Of a stretch of DNA of 64,000 nt, positions 1 to 9,414 are shown piece after piece (the first letter of the stretch is position 1; the number at the start of each line of letters is the position of its first letter). Under the pieces are notes generated by a model that saw only the letters and a list, made by a program, of their open reading frames with translations, was not told the origin of the DNA and did not search any database. The position numbers and the translations under genes are program-made. The stretch spans positions 310,001 through 374,000 of the forward strand of contig CBDDBH010000033.1 in assembly GCA_965225625.1 (NCBI GenBank). The letters are read 5' to 3'. This DNA is from CBDDBH01 sp965225625 (GTDB taxonomy: Bacteria; Pseudomonadota; Gammaproteobacteria; JADZEE01).

Positions 1-1068
1 GATCACATATGACGTGTGGGCGTCCATGAAACCGGAATTTACGGCCAGCACGGCAATGAGCAGCGAAAACTCACTCCCCTGTCCCAGCCGTACGCCGATC
101 TCTGTGGACAAGCGCCGACCTTCGCCTGCAAAGCCCAGGATTCGCCGGAACACGATTGGTTTGACCAGCAAAATCATGGCGGCCAGCGTAACCGCTGGCA
201 GGTAGACGTCAGGCAGAACGCCGAGATTAAAGCCTGCCCCGAGGGAGAAAAAGAACAAAATCAGGAAGAAATCGCGCAACGGCTTCAAGGTCTCGGCGAT
301 AAACTGCGCGATCGGACAGGATGCCAGCGCTACCCCCGCAATAAACGCGCCGATCTCGTATGACAAACCCACGGACTGGGCAAGCTCGGCAATCCCCAGG
401 CACCAGGCGATCACCAGCAGAAAAATATACTCGTGAATTTGATCATAACGCGCCAGTAAGGGTTCAATCAGGTAGCGTTCCAGCAGGTAAGCAACGAGGA
501 TCAGTACGGGTAAGGACCCGAGTTGCCGCAGTATATCCAGCCACAATTCACCACCTTTGCCGAATCCCTGCAGTAACAACAGCACAATTATCGCGATCAG
601 ATCCTGCAGCAATAGCACGCTGATAATGACTTCACCGGTGTGGCGGTGGTGCAGCGTCGTTGTCGGCAACAGCTTCAGCCCAATGATAGTGCTTGAAAAC
701 ATGGCTGCTGCGCCCATCACTACACAGGATTCCCAGCTAAATCCGAACGCGGCTCCAATGGCAAATCCCAAGGCTGCAAACACGACGGCACTCAGCAGCG
801 TCACCTCCAGCGCTTCGGCGAACATTTCCCGCAAACGTTGGGGCGCCAGATTCAAGCCGAGCAAATACAGCAAAAACATAATCCCTATGCTCGAGATATC
901 CTGTATCCAGGCGGAATCCGTGATCCAGCTCAAGCCCCATGGCCCCAGCACCGCACCCAAAACGATATACGCCACGATGATCGCCTGCCGGGCGGCCAGC
1001 GCCAGTGTGGCGAACAGCGCCGCACCGACAAAAATCAGGAAAATGGACGAAACAATGGAGTCCGGCAT
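1..1068 (-). CDS. Kef-type cation:proton antiporter, 3' end outside window
   Basis: Membrane protein of the CPA2 (Kef/YbaL-like) monovalent cation:proton antiporter family, expected in the inner membrane exchanging K+ or Na+ for H+. The frame is open for 356 codons from ATG 1068 to the window edge without a stop, so the C-terminus (possibly a TrkA-N domain) is not visible. The visible part is a chain of hydrophobic helices with family-typical stretches such as GIMFLLYLLGLNL, MFSSTIIGLKLLP, LQDLIAIIVL and EIGAFIAGVALA, followed by RLGQGSEFSLL. It lies 371 bp downstream of the SLC13 gene on the same strand; the spacer suggests its own promoter. Substrate ion cannot be read from sequence. Confidence 0.88.
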   Translation of the reverse strand, partial: MPDSIVSSIFLIFVGAALFATLALAARQAIIVAYIVLGAVLGPWGLSWITDSAWIQDISSIGIMFLLYLLGLNLAPQRLREMFAEALEVTLLSAVVFAALGFAIGAAFGFSWESCVVMGAAAMFSSTIIGLKLLPTTTLHHRHTGEVIISVLLLQDLIAIIVLLLLQGFGKGGELWLDILRQLGSLPVLILVAYLLERYLIEPLLARYDQIHEYIFLLVIAWCLGIAELAQSVGLSYEIGAFIAGVALASCPIAQFIAETLKPLRDFFLILFFFSLGAGFNLGVLPDVYLPAVTLAAMILLVKPIVFRRILGFAGEGRRLSTEIGVRLGQGSEFSLLIAVLAVNSGFMDAHTSYVI

Positions 1069-1439
1069 ATTGCGTCAACGTAAGGCGGGAGCTGTTACCA
1101 AGAATAAGGAATTCCGCTAGCGGAATACAGCGAGTTATCCCGCATATTTCATGAAGGATCGTGGATGCTCGCGCAGGACGCGTGCGGCTGGGCGCCGCGC
1201 TGGAGCGCCAAGCATAGCCGTAGCTATGGTTGGTGTGAAGCGCAATCTCAGGTGTGCGCGGACCAGCGAGCGCCAGGATAGCCGCGCGATGCAGTACAAA
1301 CTGTCCTTTGCCGTCGTTTACATGGAACCTTACAACGCCTGGGTTTCACTCGCATCGCGTGACGTGACCGCCAGGGATGGCGGAAATGCAGACCATGCAG
1401 GAGCTTTTGTCTGCCCTTCGTGAAATATGCGGGTTAACC
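1069..1439. other. 371-bp intergenic region upstream of the Kef-type gene
   Basis: No convincing coding frame. It contains a 16-bp perfect palindrome at 1111-1126, described separately, and is otherwise featureless to the eye. It should hold the promoter and leader of the antiporter gene and the 3' end of the SLC13 transcript. Confidence 0.5.
1111..1126. repeat. 16-bp perfect palindrome upstream of antiporter gene
   Basis: ATTCCGCTAGCGGAAT reads identically on both strands and lies 43 bp upstream of the antiporter start codon. Its symmetry without a loop is more like a dimeric repressor site than a terminator. No regulator is identifiable. Confidence 0.4.
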
Positions 1440-2954
1440 CTATTGCAGTGTGATAACGAAAACGGGAACAGCCACCCAATAGGCGATCGCGGTGACAACA
1501 ATTACGCCAATCAGGTTAAGTGGCAACCCTGCCCGGCACATTTGAGGAATCGAGATGCGACCGGATCCGAACACGATTGCGTTTGGTGGCGTCGCTACCG
1601 GCATCATGAAGGCGCAACTAGCCGCGATTGTGGCCGTGACGACCAACAATAACGGATCGATCCCCAGCGGTAACGCGATGGCAGCGAGAATCGGTACCAA
1701 AGTCGCGGTCGTGGCCAAGTTACTCGTGAGTTCCGTGAGAAAAATAACCATCGCCGCCACGGACAGAGCAATCAGCAAGGGGTGAACTCCCCGCAAATAA
1801 CCGACATGATGACCGATGTATTGGCCAACTCCTGTCGTCTCGATAGCAGCAGCAAGGCTGAGCCCACCGCCAAACAAGATCAGGATCCCCCACGGCAGCC
1901 GACTCGCATGCTGCCAATCCATTGCGAAAACCCGCTTTTTCAAGTCCACCGGCGCCACAAACAGCAATAGTGCAGCACCCACTGCAATACCCGTATCGGT
2001 CAGTCCCGAAAGCGGGCTCATACCGCCGAATTGCAGTTCGGTTAACACGGGGCGGAATATCCAGGCGCATACCGCAGTCAAAAACACTGCAAGGGTAATC
2101 TTTTCACCGCGGTTCATCTCTCCCAACTGCGATCGCATTGCGGTGAGATCCAGCACCATCGCCGCTGACCGACCAAGCGGATACAACCAGCGTGTTAGCA
2201 GCCACCAGCTCAGAGGCAGAAACACCGCCACTACTGGCAGCCCAACCTGTAGCCATTGGGCGAAGCCGATCTCGATGCCCATGCTGTCACGTAGATAAGA
2301 AGCGAGAAACAGGTTGGGCGGGGTTCCAATTAGGGTACCGATCCCACCGATGGAAGCGCTATAAGCGATTGCAAGCAACAGGCACACCGGCAGGTTTTGA
2401 TTCACCGCCGACGCTGTGCTGGGGTCGTCGCGCTCCATCATTTCTATGACGCTCAGTGCTATCGGTAGCATCATGACGCAGGTTGCAGTGTTCGAGACCC
2501 ACATGCTGAGACCGGCGGTGGTCACCATGAAGCCTGCGACAACTCTGTTGGGCCGGGTACCAAATAGTGCCAACGTCGATAGCGCAATTCGGCGGTGCAG
2601 GCCCCAACGCTCCATGGCAATCGACAGAATGAATCCGCCCAGAAACAGAAAAATGAGATAGTGACCGTAGGGTGCCGCAACCGCCTTGATTGGCATGGCG
2701 TGCAACAGCGGCAACAGGACCAGCGGCAGTAAAGCTGTCGCCGCCAGCGGAATTGCTTCGGTCAGCCACCAACAGGCCATCCACGCCGTCACGGCGGCGG
2801 TCGCCCGTCCCGGCTGACCCAAAACCGTCATGGTATCACCGGCGGCATAGCTGTCCGGTAGCAACACAAACACAATAGCGGCAAGGATGGGGCCAGCCGG
2901 CAACCCAATCAGGCCCAGGACCTGATTGGATTCAGGCGAGCGATTATCCTGCAT
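1440..2954 (-). CDS. SLC13/DASS family sodium-coupled anion symporter
   Basis: Inner-membrane transporter of the divalent anion:sodium symporter family (dicarboxylates, citrate, sulfate or similar). 504 aa is the usual length. Both signature SNT-type motifs are present: SNTAT at residues 154-158 and TSNLATT near residue 410, which in structurally known members (VcINDY) build the two substrate/sodium sites. The WWLTEAIPL segment near residue 62 is also typical. ATG start at 2954. Divergent from the PP2C gene across a 343-bp gap. The transported anion cannot be inferred. Confidence 0.92.
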   Translation of the reverse strand: MQDNRSPESNQVLGLIGLPAGPILAAIVFVLLPDSYAAGDTMTVLGQPGRATAAVTAWMACWWLTEAIPLAATALLPLVLLPLLHAMPIKAVAAPYGHYLIFLFLGGFILSIAMERWGLHRRIALSTLALFGTRPNRVVAGFMVTTAGLSMWVSNTATCVMMLPIALSVIEMMERDDPSTASAVNQNLPVCLLLAIAYSASIGGIGTLIGTPPNLFLASYLRDSMGIEIGFAQWLQVGLPVVAVFLPLSWWLLTRWLYPLGRSAAMVLDLTAMRSQLGEMNRGEKITLAVFLTAVCAWIFRPVLTELQFGGMSPLSGLTDTGIAVGAALLLFVAPVDLKKRVFAMDWQHASRLPWGILILFGGGLSLAAAIETTGVGQYIGHHVGYLRGVHPLLIALSVAAMVIFLTELTSNLATTATLVPILAAIALPLGIDPLLLVVTATIAASCAFMMPVATPPNAIVFGSGRISIPQMCRAGLPLNLIGVIVVTAIAYWVAVPVFVITLQ

Positions 2955-3297
2955 ATTTGCCGGACCTGTTTACCAAGTGGATGTTAGCTAGGAAAAATTT
3001 GAATGTTCGCATATTTAAGAGCAACGCGGGACGCTTAAAGATTGCCATAAAAACTAGGATTCCAGCGCGGCTCACACGTATTTCGCGCTAATTCTCTAAG
3101 CCCGACTGCCGGGAAACGGAACGCCCCTGTGGCATGACAAGCACTGCGCGCGCGAATGCAAGCACGCGTGGTCGCAAAGACGCTTTGTCTATCGTCAAGC
3201 ACACTGGTAACATTAAGCGCTAAATAACTGTCAAGTCGACGCTTATTTCAAACACATTAGATGCGACGACACAACAAAAAAGCCGAATGAACTAATC
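2955..3297. other. 343-bp divergent intergenic region
   Basis: Region between the SLC13 gene (leftward) and the PP2C-FGE gene (rightward). It contains a candidate rightward sigma-70 promoter (3185-3213) and presumably the leftward promoter. No gene seen. Confidence 0.5.
3185..3213 (+). promoter_or_regulatory. Candidate sigma-70 promoter for the PP2C-FGE gene
   Basis: TTGTCT (3185-3190) and TAACAT (3208-3213) are separated by exactly 17 bp. Each matches the consensus at four of six positions. It lies about 85 bp upstream of the GTG start at 3298. Confidence 0.4.
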
Positions 3298-5187
3298 GTG
3301 GCCTTCAAATTCGAAATTTCGGGTTCCCAGATCGATGGAGCCCGGGACTATCAAGAAGACGCGTTCCTAGTAACCCACCTCGGTGGCGACAAGGATGGCA
3401 GCGGTGGTTCGCTGGTTGTCGTCGCGGATGGCATGGGTGGTCACGCCGCGGGCAATGTCGCCAGCAACATGGCGGTGCAGGCATTCAACAAACACATAAC
3501 GGCGAATTATCCCAACGATCGCTTGCACGAGACGCTACACGAAAGCGTGCTTCAGGCGAATAACTCGATCAGTGAAACCGTTCGCGAAACACCAGCGCTG
3601 AAGGGCATGGGCTGCACGCTGGTGTGCTCGATTCTGGAAGATAAGTACTTGCGCTGGGTCAGCGTCGGCGACAGCCACCTTTATGTGATCCGCGATAAAG
3701 AGCTCAAGAAAAAGAACGCCGATCACAGCTACGGTGGGTTCCTGGACCGCATGGCTGTCGAGGGCACCCCAATCGAGGCCGAAGAAGGCTTCTCGCGCAA
3801 CATGCTGATGAGCGCGTTGACCGGTGAAGAAATCGCTGACATCGATTGCCCTGAGACGCCGCTTGAATTAGTCGCCGGAGACCGAGTTATTATTTGCAGC
3901 GACGGTCTCGACACGCTTTCTGAGGGACAAATAGTCTACATTTGCGACTCTGCGCAGACCCCTAAAGAGTGTGTCGATGGGTTGATTAAAGCCGTCGAGG
4001 AAGAAAACGCGCCGCGTCAGGATAATACGACCGTGGTGGTTATCGATGTGGCCGAGGCTGCCATCGTAGCGGAACCGTCAACAGAAGCGGTCGCTGACCA
4101 GGAAGATACACACACTGACATAGCGCCGGATATTGATGACGGTCCGGACACTGAACCAAACGACGGCAGAGTGACTGAGCCTCCAGCGGTTACCGCCGAC
4201 GACGATGCAGATGCGACGCCGACCGAGCCCGGCACAGGCAAAACCGGGATGATGATCGGTGCAATCGCGGCCGGCATTATTATCGTTACGGGATTGGTTT
4301 TTTTCCTGACGTCCGACAAGGCTGACGAGGACGTTGTAACCATCGATGACGGCGATGGCGCCATTGTGATCGATGCACCTGACATAGATGTTGAAGATGG
4401 CGAACCGGCAGTCGATGAAACTCTGCCCATCGAACTGCCAGCCGTGGTCGCGCAGTCAGGTGCCTTCAAAGATATATTGAAAGGCGCAGGGACCGGACCC
4501 GAGATGGTATGGATCCGCGGCGGCAGCTTCCAGATGGGCAGTAACCGCGGCCGAGCAGAACCGGACGAACGTCCGACTCACACGGTACACATCAACAGGT
4601 TCGCAATGAGCAGGTACGAGATTACCATCGCGGAATACGAACGGTTTGCCCGTGCTACACAGCGCCCAATTCCAAGGGATGTGGGGCTCAACAAACAGAC
4701 CCATCCGGTGACTCACGTCAACTGGGATGATGCATTGCATTACACCACGTGGTTATCGAAACAGACCGGTGCAAAATACAGATTCGCCACCGAATCAGAA
4801 TGGGAATACGCGGCGCGCGGTGGCAGTCGAGATCACTATTGGTGGGGCCGCAAAGGCGGTGGCGGTCACGGACATTGCGCGTTTGGCTGCGATTCTCGAT
4901 TTGACTCGCGCAGTCCCACAGCAGTCGGTAGCTTTAAGCCGAATGGGTTTGGTCTTTACGATACCGCCGGCAACATAGCGGAATGGGTGCGCGATTGTTA
5001 TCACGTCAACTATCAGGACGCACCAAGCCGCGGTGAGTCGTGGGAAACCGGTAACTGCTCAGTACGCGTAATACGCGGCGGATCTTATGCCGGTAGCGAT
5101 CGCTCCTTGCGCTCGGCGAATCGAGAAGTGTTCAAGTCCGAAGCAAGCAACGACGAGATCGGGATCCGGGTAGTCCGCGAGCCCTGA
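3298..5187 (+). CDS. PP2C phosphatase-TM-FGE/SUMF1-like fusion protein
   Basis: 629-aa membrane protein with three parts. Residues 1-255 form a PP2C-type Ser/Thr phosphatase with metal-binding and catalytic motifs RDYQEDAF, VVADGMGGHAAG, VSVGDSHLYV, ICSDGLD and RQDNTTVVV. An acidic linker leads to one membrane helix at about 317-338. Residues 398-629 form a formylglycine-generating-enzyme/sulfatase-modifying-factor fold (MVWIRGGSFQMGS, YEITIAEYERF, GLYDTAGNIAEWVRDCY, RVIRGGSY, RSANREVF). Topology suggests a cytoplasmic phosphatase and a periplasmic FGE-like domain. The closing segment lacks the paired cysteines that bind copper in active FGE, so the domain may be a binding module. No Ser/Thr kinase is in the window. 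GTG start. Confidence 0.85.
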   Translation: MAFKFEISGSQIDGARDYQEDAFLVTHLGGDKDGSGGSLVVVADGMGGHAAGNVASNMAVQAFNKHITANYPNDRLHETLHESVLQANNSISETVRETPALKGMGCTLVCSILEDKYLRWVSVGDSHLYVIRDKELKKKNADHSYGGFLDRMAVEGTPIEAEEGFSRNMLMSALTGEEIADIDCPETPLELVAGDRVIICSDGLDTLSEGQIVYICDSAQTPKECVDGLIKAVEEENAPRQDNTTVVVIDVAEAAIVAEPSTEAVADQEDTHTDIAPDIDDGPDTEPNDGRVTEPPAVTADDDADATPTEPGTGKTGMMIGAIAAGIIIVTGLVFFLTSDKADEDVVTIDDGDGAIVIDAPDIDVEDGEPAVDETLPIELPAVVAQSGAFKDILKGAGTGPEMVWIRGGSFQMGSNRGRAEPDERPTHTVHINRFAMSRYEITIAEYERFARATQRPIPRDVGLNKQTHPVTHVNWDDALHYTTWLSKQTGAKYRFATESEWEYAARGGSRDHYWWGRKGGGGHGHCAFGCDSRFDSRSPTAVGSFKPNGFGLYDTAGNIAEWVRDCYHVNYQDAPSRGESWETGNCSVRVIRGGSYAGSDRSLRSANREVFKSEASNDEIGIRVVREP

Positions 5188-5254
5188 TACGCTGTCGCGA
5201 AACTGTTGCGCCGACCGGCGGTCAAAGCCCGCATGCGTTCTGCGTGAGGGCTGA

Positions 5255-5788
5255 ATGGAAATGAATATCAAACCATCTTCGTGGGCCGTCATTATCGTCG
5301 CGACGATGTCTTTTCAGGTGGCGACGGCAGAGCAACTGGCATCAAATTCCTCCACTGCGCAAACCCGTGTGCCCCTCGGTTACGGTCCATACAGCGACGG
5401 TGTACACCTGGGTTACGGTAACGACAGCCCCTACTACGGCAAAGGCTACGATTATCAACCGCACGACGGTTACGCTTTGGTTTACCGCGACCGAGGAATT
5501 CGCGATGCCGACACTAACCGCCATCATGGCGCATTGCATGACCGTCACGCGCCAGATCACCACGCCTATGACGGGCGCTATGAGCGTCATCTGCGCGATG
5601 GTGTTGCCCAAACGCAGGTACGCACCCGTAGCCATGCGTACAAACAAGGATATTACGGGACCGGCGCACGCCGGCAGCGGCCTTATGGCAATCATCGACA
5701 GCATCACGACGGTATTTCAGGCTCCCACGGCTACCAACCACGCAGTTCCTCGGCACGGCGTAGTTACAGCGCGCGCAGCCGACGCTAA
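5255..5788 (+). CDS. Secreted His/Tyr/Gly-rich protein of unknown function
   Basis: 177 aa. The N-terminus looks like a signal peptide (hydrophobic WAVIIVATMSFQVATA, residues 9-24). The mature part is a low-complexity chain rich in His, Tyr, Gly, Arg and Asp (for example LGYGPYSDG, HHGALHDRHAPDHH), ending in a basic Ser/Arg/Tyr tail. Histidine richness would fit metal binding, but this is only compositional. A GAGGG element precedes the ATG. It follows the PP2C-FGE gene by 67 bp and may share its transcript. Long overlapping frames exist in other registers here because of the repetitive codon pattern; the signal peptide is why I prefer this one. Confidence 0.6.
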   Translation: MEMNIKPSSWAVIIVATMSFQVATAEQLASNSSTAQTRVPLGYGPYSDGVHLGYGNDSPYYGKGYDYQPHDGYALVYRDRGIRDADTNRHHGALHDRHAPDHHAYDGRYERHLRDGVAQTQVRTRSHAYKQGYYGTGARRQRPYGNHRQHHDGISGSHGYQPRSSSARRSYSARSRR

Positions 5789-6292
5789 TCAATCGCGAAA
5801 GCGTTTAACGTCGAGTTTCCATTCCGCCAAACGAGTATCGAGCACGATACACGACGCACCGCCAAAGGTGCGTGCGCGGCCGCCCGCGCCGGGGTTTATG
5901 ATCCAAGGCAACTCCGAGGAATCACACACCAGGTGGTGACTATGGCCGTAAACAACGCATCGGGCCTCGGGGTAGTTGCGTCGCAAGCGAGCATGACGAG
6001 TCTTTGGCGGACCGTGCCGATCGCCATGGACAACGACGACCAGGCCACCTGGTAATTGCAACTTATTTTCCAATGGCAGCGTACGCAGGTGTGACTGCTC
6101 TCCACTAGGCCATTTTGCAACGACATCGTTATTGCCGCGCACGGCGATCAGAGCGCGGCGCGGACGCAAAGCCGCGAGCACCGCTGCGCTGCCGACATCG
6201 CCGGCATGCAGCACATAGTTGTAGCGCCGGGATAAGCGGACAATTTCGGGATGCACGCTTCCATGGGTGTCAGACAGCAGCAGGATTTTCAT
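5789..6292 (-). CDS. YfcE/MJ0936-type metallophosphoesterase
   Basis: 167-aa calcineurin-like phosphoesterase of the small YfcE-like family. All metal-site motifs are visible: SDTHG (residues 7-11), HAGDVG, VRGNND, VVHGDRHG and YGHSHH. Homologues hydrolyse phosphodiesters with Mn2+ or Ni2+; the physiological substrate is unknown. Cytoplasmic. Its start overlaps the stop of the AmpG-like gene (ATGA), so it is the last gene of a three-gene operon. It converges directly on the secreted His-rich gene. Confidence 0.88.
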   Translation of the reverse strand: MKILLLSDTHGSVHPEIVRLSRRYNYVLHAGDVGSAAVLAALRPRRALIAVRGNNDVVAKWPSGEQSHLRTLPLENKLQLPGGLVVVVHGDRHGPPKTRHARLRRNYPEARCVVYGHSHHLVCDSSELPWIINPGAGGRARTFGGASCIVLDTRLAEWKLDVKRFRD

Positions 6293-7641
6293 TCGCGCCT
6301 GGCGCCATAACGCATGAGATACAGGGCTAAGAGTATCGCCGGGATACCGATCAGCGAGGCATATACGAAGAAGTGGACATAACCATAGCCATCAACAATG
6401 ACCCCGGAAAAACCACTGATAAATTTTCCCGGCAGGGTCATGAGCGAACTGAAAAGCGCATATTGGGTGGCGGTATACGCCTGGTTAACGAGGCTGGACA
6501 GGTAGGCTATAAACACCGAGGTGGCAAGCCCGCCGCTGAGGTTGTCGGCACTGATCACAAGAACAAGAAGTGACATTTCGCGGCCGCTGGCAGCCAACAC
6601 AGCGAATAGCAGATTCGTCACGGAGACCATGATGGCGGCCATCAGCAGTGGCCGCATAATTCCGTAGCGAACCACTAACGCACCACCCAGTATTGCGCCG
6701 GCGATAGTCATGAAAAAACCAAATACCTTGGTGACATTCGCGATTTCGAACTTGCTAAACCCGATATCCAGATAAAAAGGATTAGACATGATCCCCATCG
6801 TGATATCGCTGAGACGAAAGACGCTTATGAATGCCAGTATCACGACAGCGCGCGCTCCGTTACGTACGAAAAAATCGACAAACGGACAAACGACTGCACC
6901 GATAAACCAAGCGAACCCCGCGCGCAAATGCGGCGACAAATGCGCGGAGCGCTGCATGAATGCAACTACGCGCTCTTCAGGTATGCTGTTTTCAGTTACA
7001 CCGTGGTGGTCGGGTTCTGCAATCACCAGCGCGGTAACTATGCCTACCAGCATTAAGGCTGTCATCGCATAATAAGCTGCAGACCAAGAGGCGAGTTCAG
7101 CAATGTAGAACGCGCCGGCACCGGCAACCAACAGCGCAATCCGATAGCCAAGGATATAAGTTGCGGCCATCGCGGCCTGACGCTCTTCGCTGACCGCTTC
7201 TATCCGGTAGGCATCGATTGTGACGTCTTGCGTCGCTGAAGAGAACGCGACGAGCAATGCCAGCAGCGCGAAAGTGGTGAGACCCTGACCGGGCGCAGAC
7301 CCCGCCATGCTAAAGAGACCAATTGCGATGCCGAGTTGCCCCACGATCATCCAGCTGCGGCGCTTGCCCAATAGCCGGGTAATCAATGGCAGTGATACGC
7401 GATCCACAACCGGCGCCCATAACACCTTGATCGAATAGGTGATGCCCACCCACGCGAAGAAACCGATTGCTGTACGGCTTACGCCGACGTCGCGTAGCCA
7501 AGCGCTAAGGGTTGTAAATACCAACAAATACGGCAGTCCCGCCGAAAATCCAAGAAACATCATCGCTGCAACGCGCGGATGGTGATAGACGGCAAACGCT
7601 TCGCGCCAGCTCGCCGTGCCCGCCGCGTATTTCTCGTTCAC
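6289..7641 (-). CDS. AmpG-like MFS transporter
   Basis: 450-aa 12-helix major-facilitator protein related to the muropeptide permease AmpG (which imports GlcNAc-anhydroMurNAc peptides for wall recycling). Family-like stretches include GFSAGLPYLLVFTTLSAWL near residue 31, WAPVVDRV near 75, ATQDVTIDAYRIE near 136 and SADNLSGGLATSVFIAYLSSL in the second half. The start overlaps the stop of the upstream OFA transporter (ATGA). Muropeptide specificity is inferred from resemblance only. Confidence 0.82.
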   Translation of the reverse strand: MNEKYAAGTASWREAFAVYHHPRVAAMMFLGFSAGLPYLLVFTTLSAWLRDVGVSRTAIGFFAWVGITYSIKVLWAPVVDRVSLPLITRLLGKRRSWMIVGQLGIAIGLFSMAGSAPGQGLTTFALLALLVAFSSATQDVTIDAYRIEAVSEERQAAMAATYILGYRIALLVAGAGAFYIAELASWSAAYYAMTALMLVGIVTALVIAEPDHHGVTENSIPEERVVAFMQRSAHLSPHLRAGFAWFIGAVVCPFVDFFVRNGARAVVILAFISVFRLSDITMGIMSNPFYLDIGFSKFEIANVTKVFGFFMTIAGAILGGALVVRYGIMRPLLMAAIMVSVTNLLFAVLAASGREMSLLVLVISADNLSGGLATSVFIAYLSSLVNQAYTATQYALFSSLMTLPGKFISGFSGVIVDGYGYVHFFVYASLIGIPAILLALYLMRYGARRE

Positions 7642-9338
7642 GCCGCTTGCTGGTCGCTGATGTGATTCTTTGCGTTAACAGGTCGCATCAGAGCATTACT
7701 GATTAACGCAATGAATAGCAGTGCTGCCATCAAATACATAGTTGTGTTGTACAAGCTGCTGGTCGGATCTATCGTGCCGGGCGGCGCGATTTCCATCAAG
7801 TTGCCAATAGTCACGGTTTTTTCGGCAATCAATAGATCAAGCTGATCCACGCCAGCGCCGAAGGCAAGCTGAAAATGTTGCGGATTGATCCGGTCGGCAA
7901 GCGTATCAATCGCTATGCGTATCTCGCGCTCACGTAACGACGTTATCGCCCACGGCCCTAAAACACCAGCGGTGCTCCAGGCGGTTAACAATCGGCCATG
8001 TATGCCACCGACGTAGCGCGTGCCGAAGATGTCGGCCAGATAGGCGGGTATGGTGGCAAACCCGCCCCCATACATGGTAAATATCAACATAGTCACTGCG
8101 TAAAAATAAACCAACCAGACCACTGACGGGTTGACGCTGACTTGGTGTGCGCAGTACGGAATTGAGCAATACAAAAGTATGCCCAGCGTGAAGAAGATCC
8201 AATAGGTGGGTTTACGTCCCAGATAATCCGACGCGCTCGCCCATACGAACCTGCCGAGCATGTTGAATACGCTGATCATGACCACGTACGTGGCCGCGAA
8301 GGCACTATCGACGATACCCGGTAAGGTGGTGCCGAATATTTCGCTCATCATGGTTTTCGCAACGCCCAAAACGCCAATTCCGGCCGTAACGTTAAAACAC
8401 AAGACCAGCCACAGTTGATAAAACTGAGGTGTTTTCAGCGCCTCATCAATGTCAACGTTGCCGCGGATCATCATACGGTCTGCCGATTGGGCTTCGTCCG
8501 GTGGCTGCCAGCCCTCGGGGCTCCAATCGTCGGCCGGTATCCGGTAAGAAAAAGCAGCCACTACCATGACGAGAAAATAGATCAGGCCCATCGCTACAAA
8601 CGTCTGCGCAACGCCGACACTACCGGTGCCCACCAGATAAACGCCCTGCGGGCCGGGGAGGATCATGCCGGCGACGTCGTTGCTGCCCACTACCACCACT
8701 TCTTGCAGGCGGCCCCCCAGTTGAATAAAGCGCTTGCCGGCATCCGTTACCAGTTGCAACTGGGCGACAGTGCCGAGGTAGTCAGGCGCAACGTAGAAAT
8801 GTTTGATCAAAAATTCCTTCAGCGGCGCGCCAAGCATAGCGCCACCGCCAAAACCCATTATGGCCATGCCCGTTGCCATGCCGCGGCGATCGGGGAACCA
8901 ACGGATTAAGGTACCCACCGGCGACACGTAACCCAGACCCAGCCCGGCGCCGCCGATGACGCCGTAACCGACATACAGCAGCCACAGTTCATGGACAAAT
9001 ATACCGACGCTGCCAATCAGATAACCGCCACCCCAACAACAAGCAGCAACGAAACCGACCATGCGTGGCCCGACGGTTTCCAGCCAACGACCAGCGAACG
9101 CGGCCGATAATCCGAGTGAGACGATAGCAACGGTGAAAACCCAGACGACATCTTTCAGCGACCAATCACCTGCTGCACTCGTGACTACGCCAAAGGTCCT
9201 GATTAACGCAGGGTTGAAGATACTCCAAGCGTAAACCGACCCGATGCACATATGTATGGCGATGGAGGCCGGGGGCACCCACCACCGGTTGAACCCGGGT
9301 TTGGCGATAATGCGCTGTTTCGACAGCAGGCCTGCCAC
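7638..9338 (-). CDS. OFA-family MFS transporter (oxalate/formate antiporter-like)
   Basis: 566-aa MFS protein of the OFA family. Typical N-terminus FNRWWVPPASIAIHMCIGSVYAWSIF, plus WFPDRRGMATGMAIMGFGGGA and FGTRYVGGIHGRLLTAWS. Between helices it carries a longer insert (about residues 190-240) than the classical oxalate:formate exchanger. I chose GTG at 9338 because a strong GGGAGGAG Shine-Dalgarno precedes it at the right distance; the longer TTG frame to 9392 has no such signal. First gene of an operon with the AmpG-like and phosphoesterase genes and divergent from moaA. The substrate, perhaps a monocarboxylate, is not determinable. Confidence 0.85.
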   Translation of the reverse strand: MAGLLSKQRIIAKPGFNRWWVPPASIAIHMCIGSVYAWSIFNPALIRTFGVVTSAAGDWSLKDVVWVFTVAIVSLGLSAAFAGRWLETVGPRMVGFVAACCWGGGYLIGSVGIFVHELWLLYVGYGVIGGAGLGLGYVSPVGTLIRWFPDRRGMATGMAIMGFGGGAMLGAPLKEFLIKHFYVAPDYLGTVAQLQLVTDAGKRFIQLGGRLQEVVVVGSNDVAGMILPGPQGVYLVGTGSVGVAQTFVAMGLIYFLVMVVAAFSYRIPADDWSPEGWQPPDEAQSADRMMIRGNVDIDEALKTPQFYQLWLVLCFNVTAGIGVLGVAKTMMSEIFGTTLPGIVDSAFAATYVVMISVFNMLGRFVWASASDYLGRKPTYWIFFTLGILLYCSIPYCAHQVSVNPSVVWLVYFYAVTMLIFTMYGGGFATIPAYLADIFGTRYVGGIHGRLLTAWSTAGVLGPWAITSLREREIRIAIDTLADRINPQHFQLAFGAGVDQLDLLIAEKTVTIGNLMEIAPPGTIDPTSSLYNTTMYLMAALLFIALISNALMRPVNAKNHISDQQAA

Positions 9339-9414
9339 AGATCTCCTCCCTAGCCCAACTATTGCTGACCAGGCATATGCTAGAATAACCAATCCGGCAG
9401 AATGGCTTTACCTA

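Noticed and set aside
557..1120. 187-codon rightward open frame over the Kef-type gene
   Set aside because: The opposite strand encodes a clear antiporter throughout; this is its shadow.
3298..5187. Type VI secretion regulatory locus (PppA/PpkA/Fha)
   Set aside because: A PP2C domain and a distant FHA protein exist, but no Tss/Tag structural gene is in the window.
5342..5939. Alternative open frames on both strands over the His/Tyr/Gly-rich gene
   Set aside because: They lack a signal peptide or family features, overlap each other and arise from the same repetitive codon pattern; the frame with the signal peptide is preferred.
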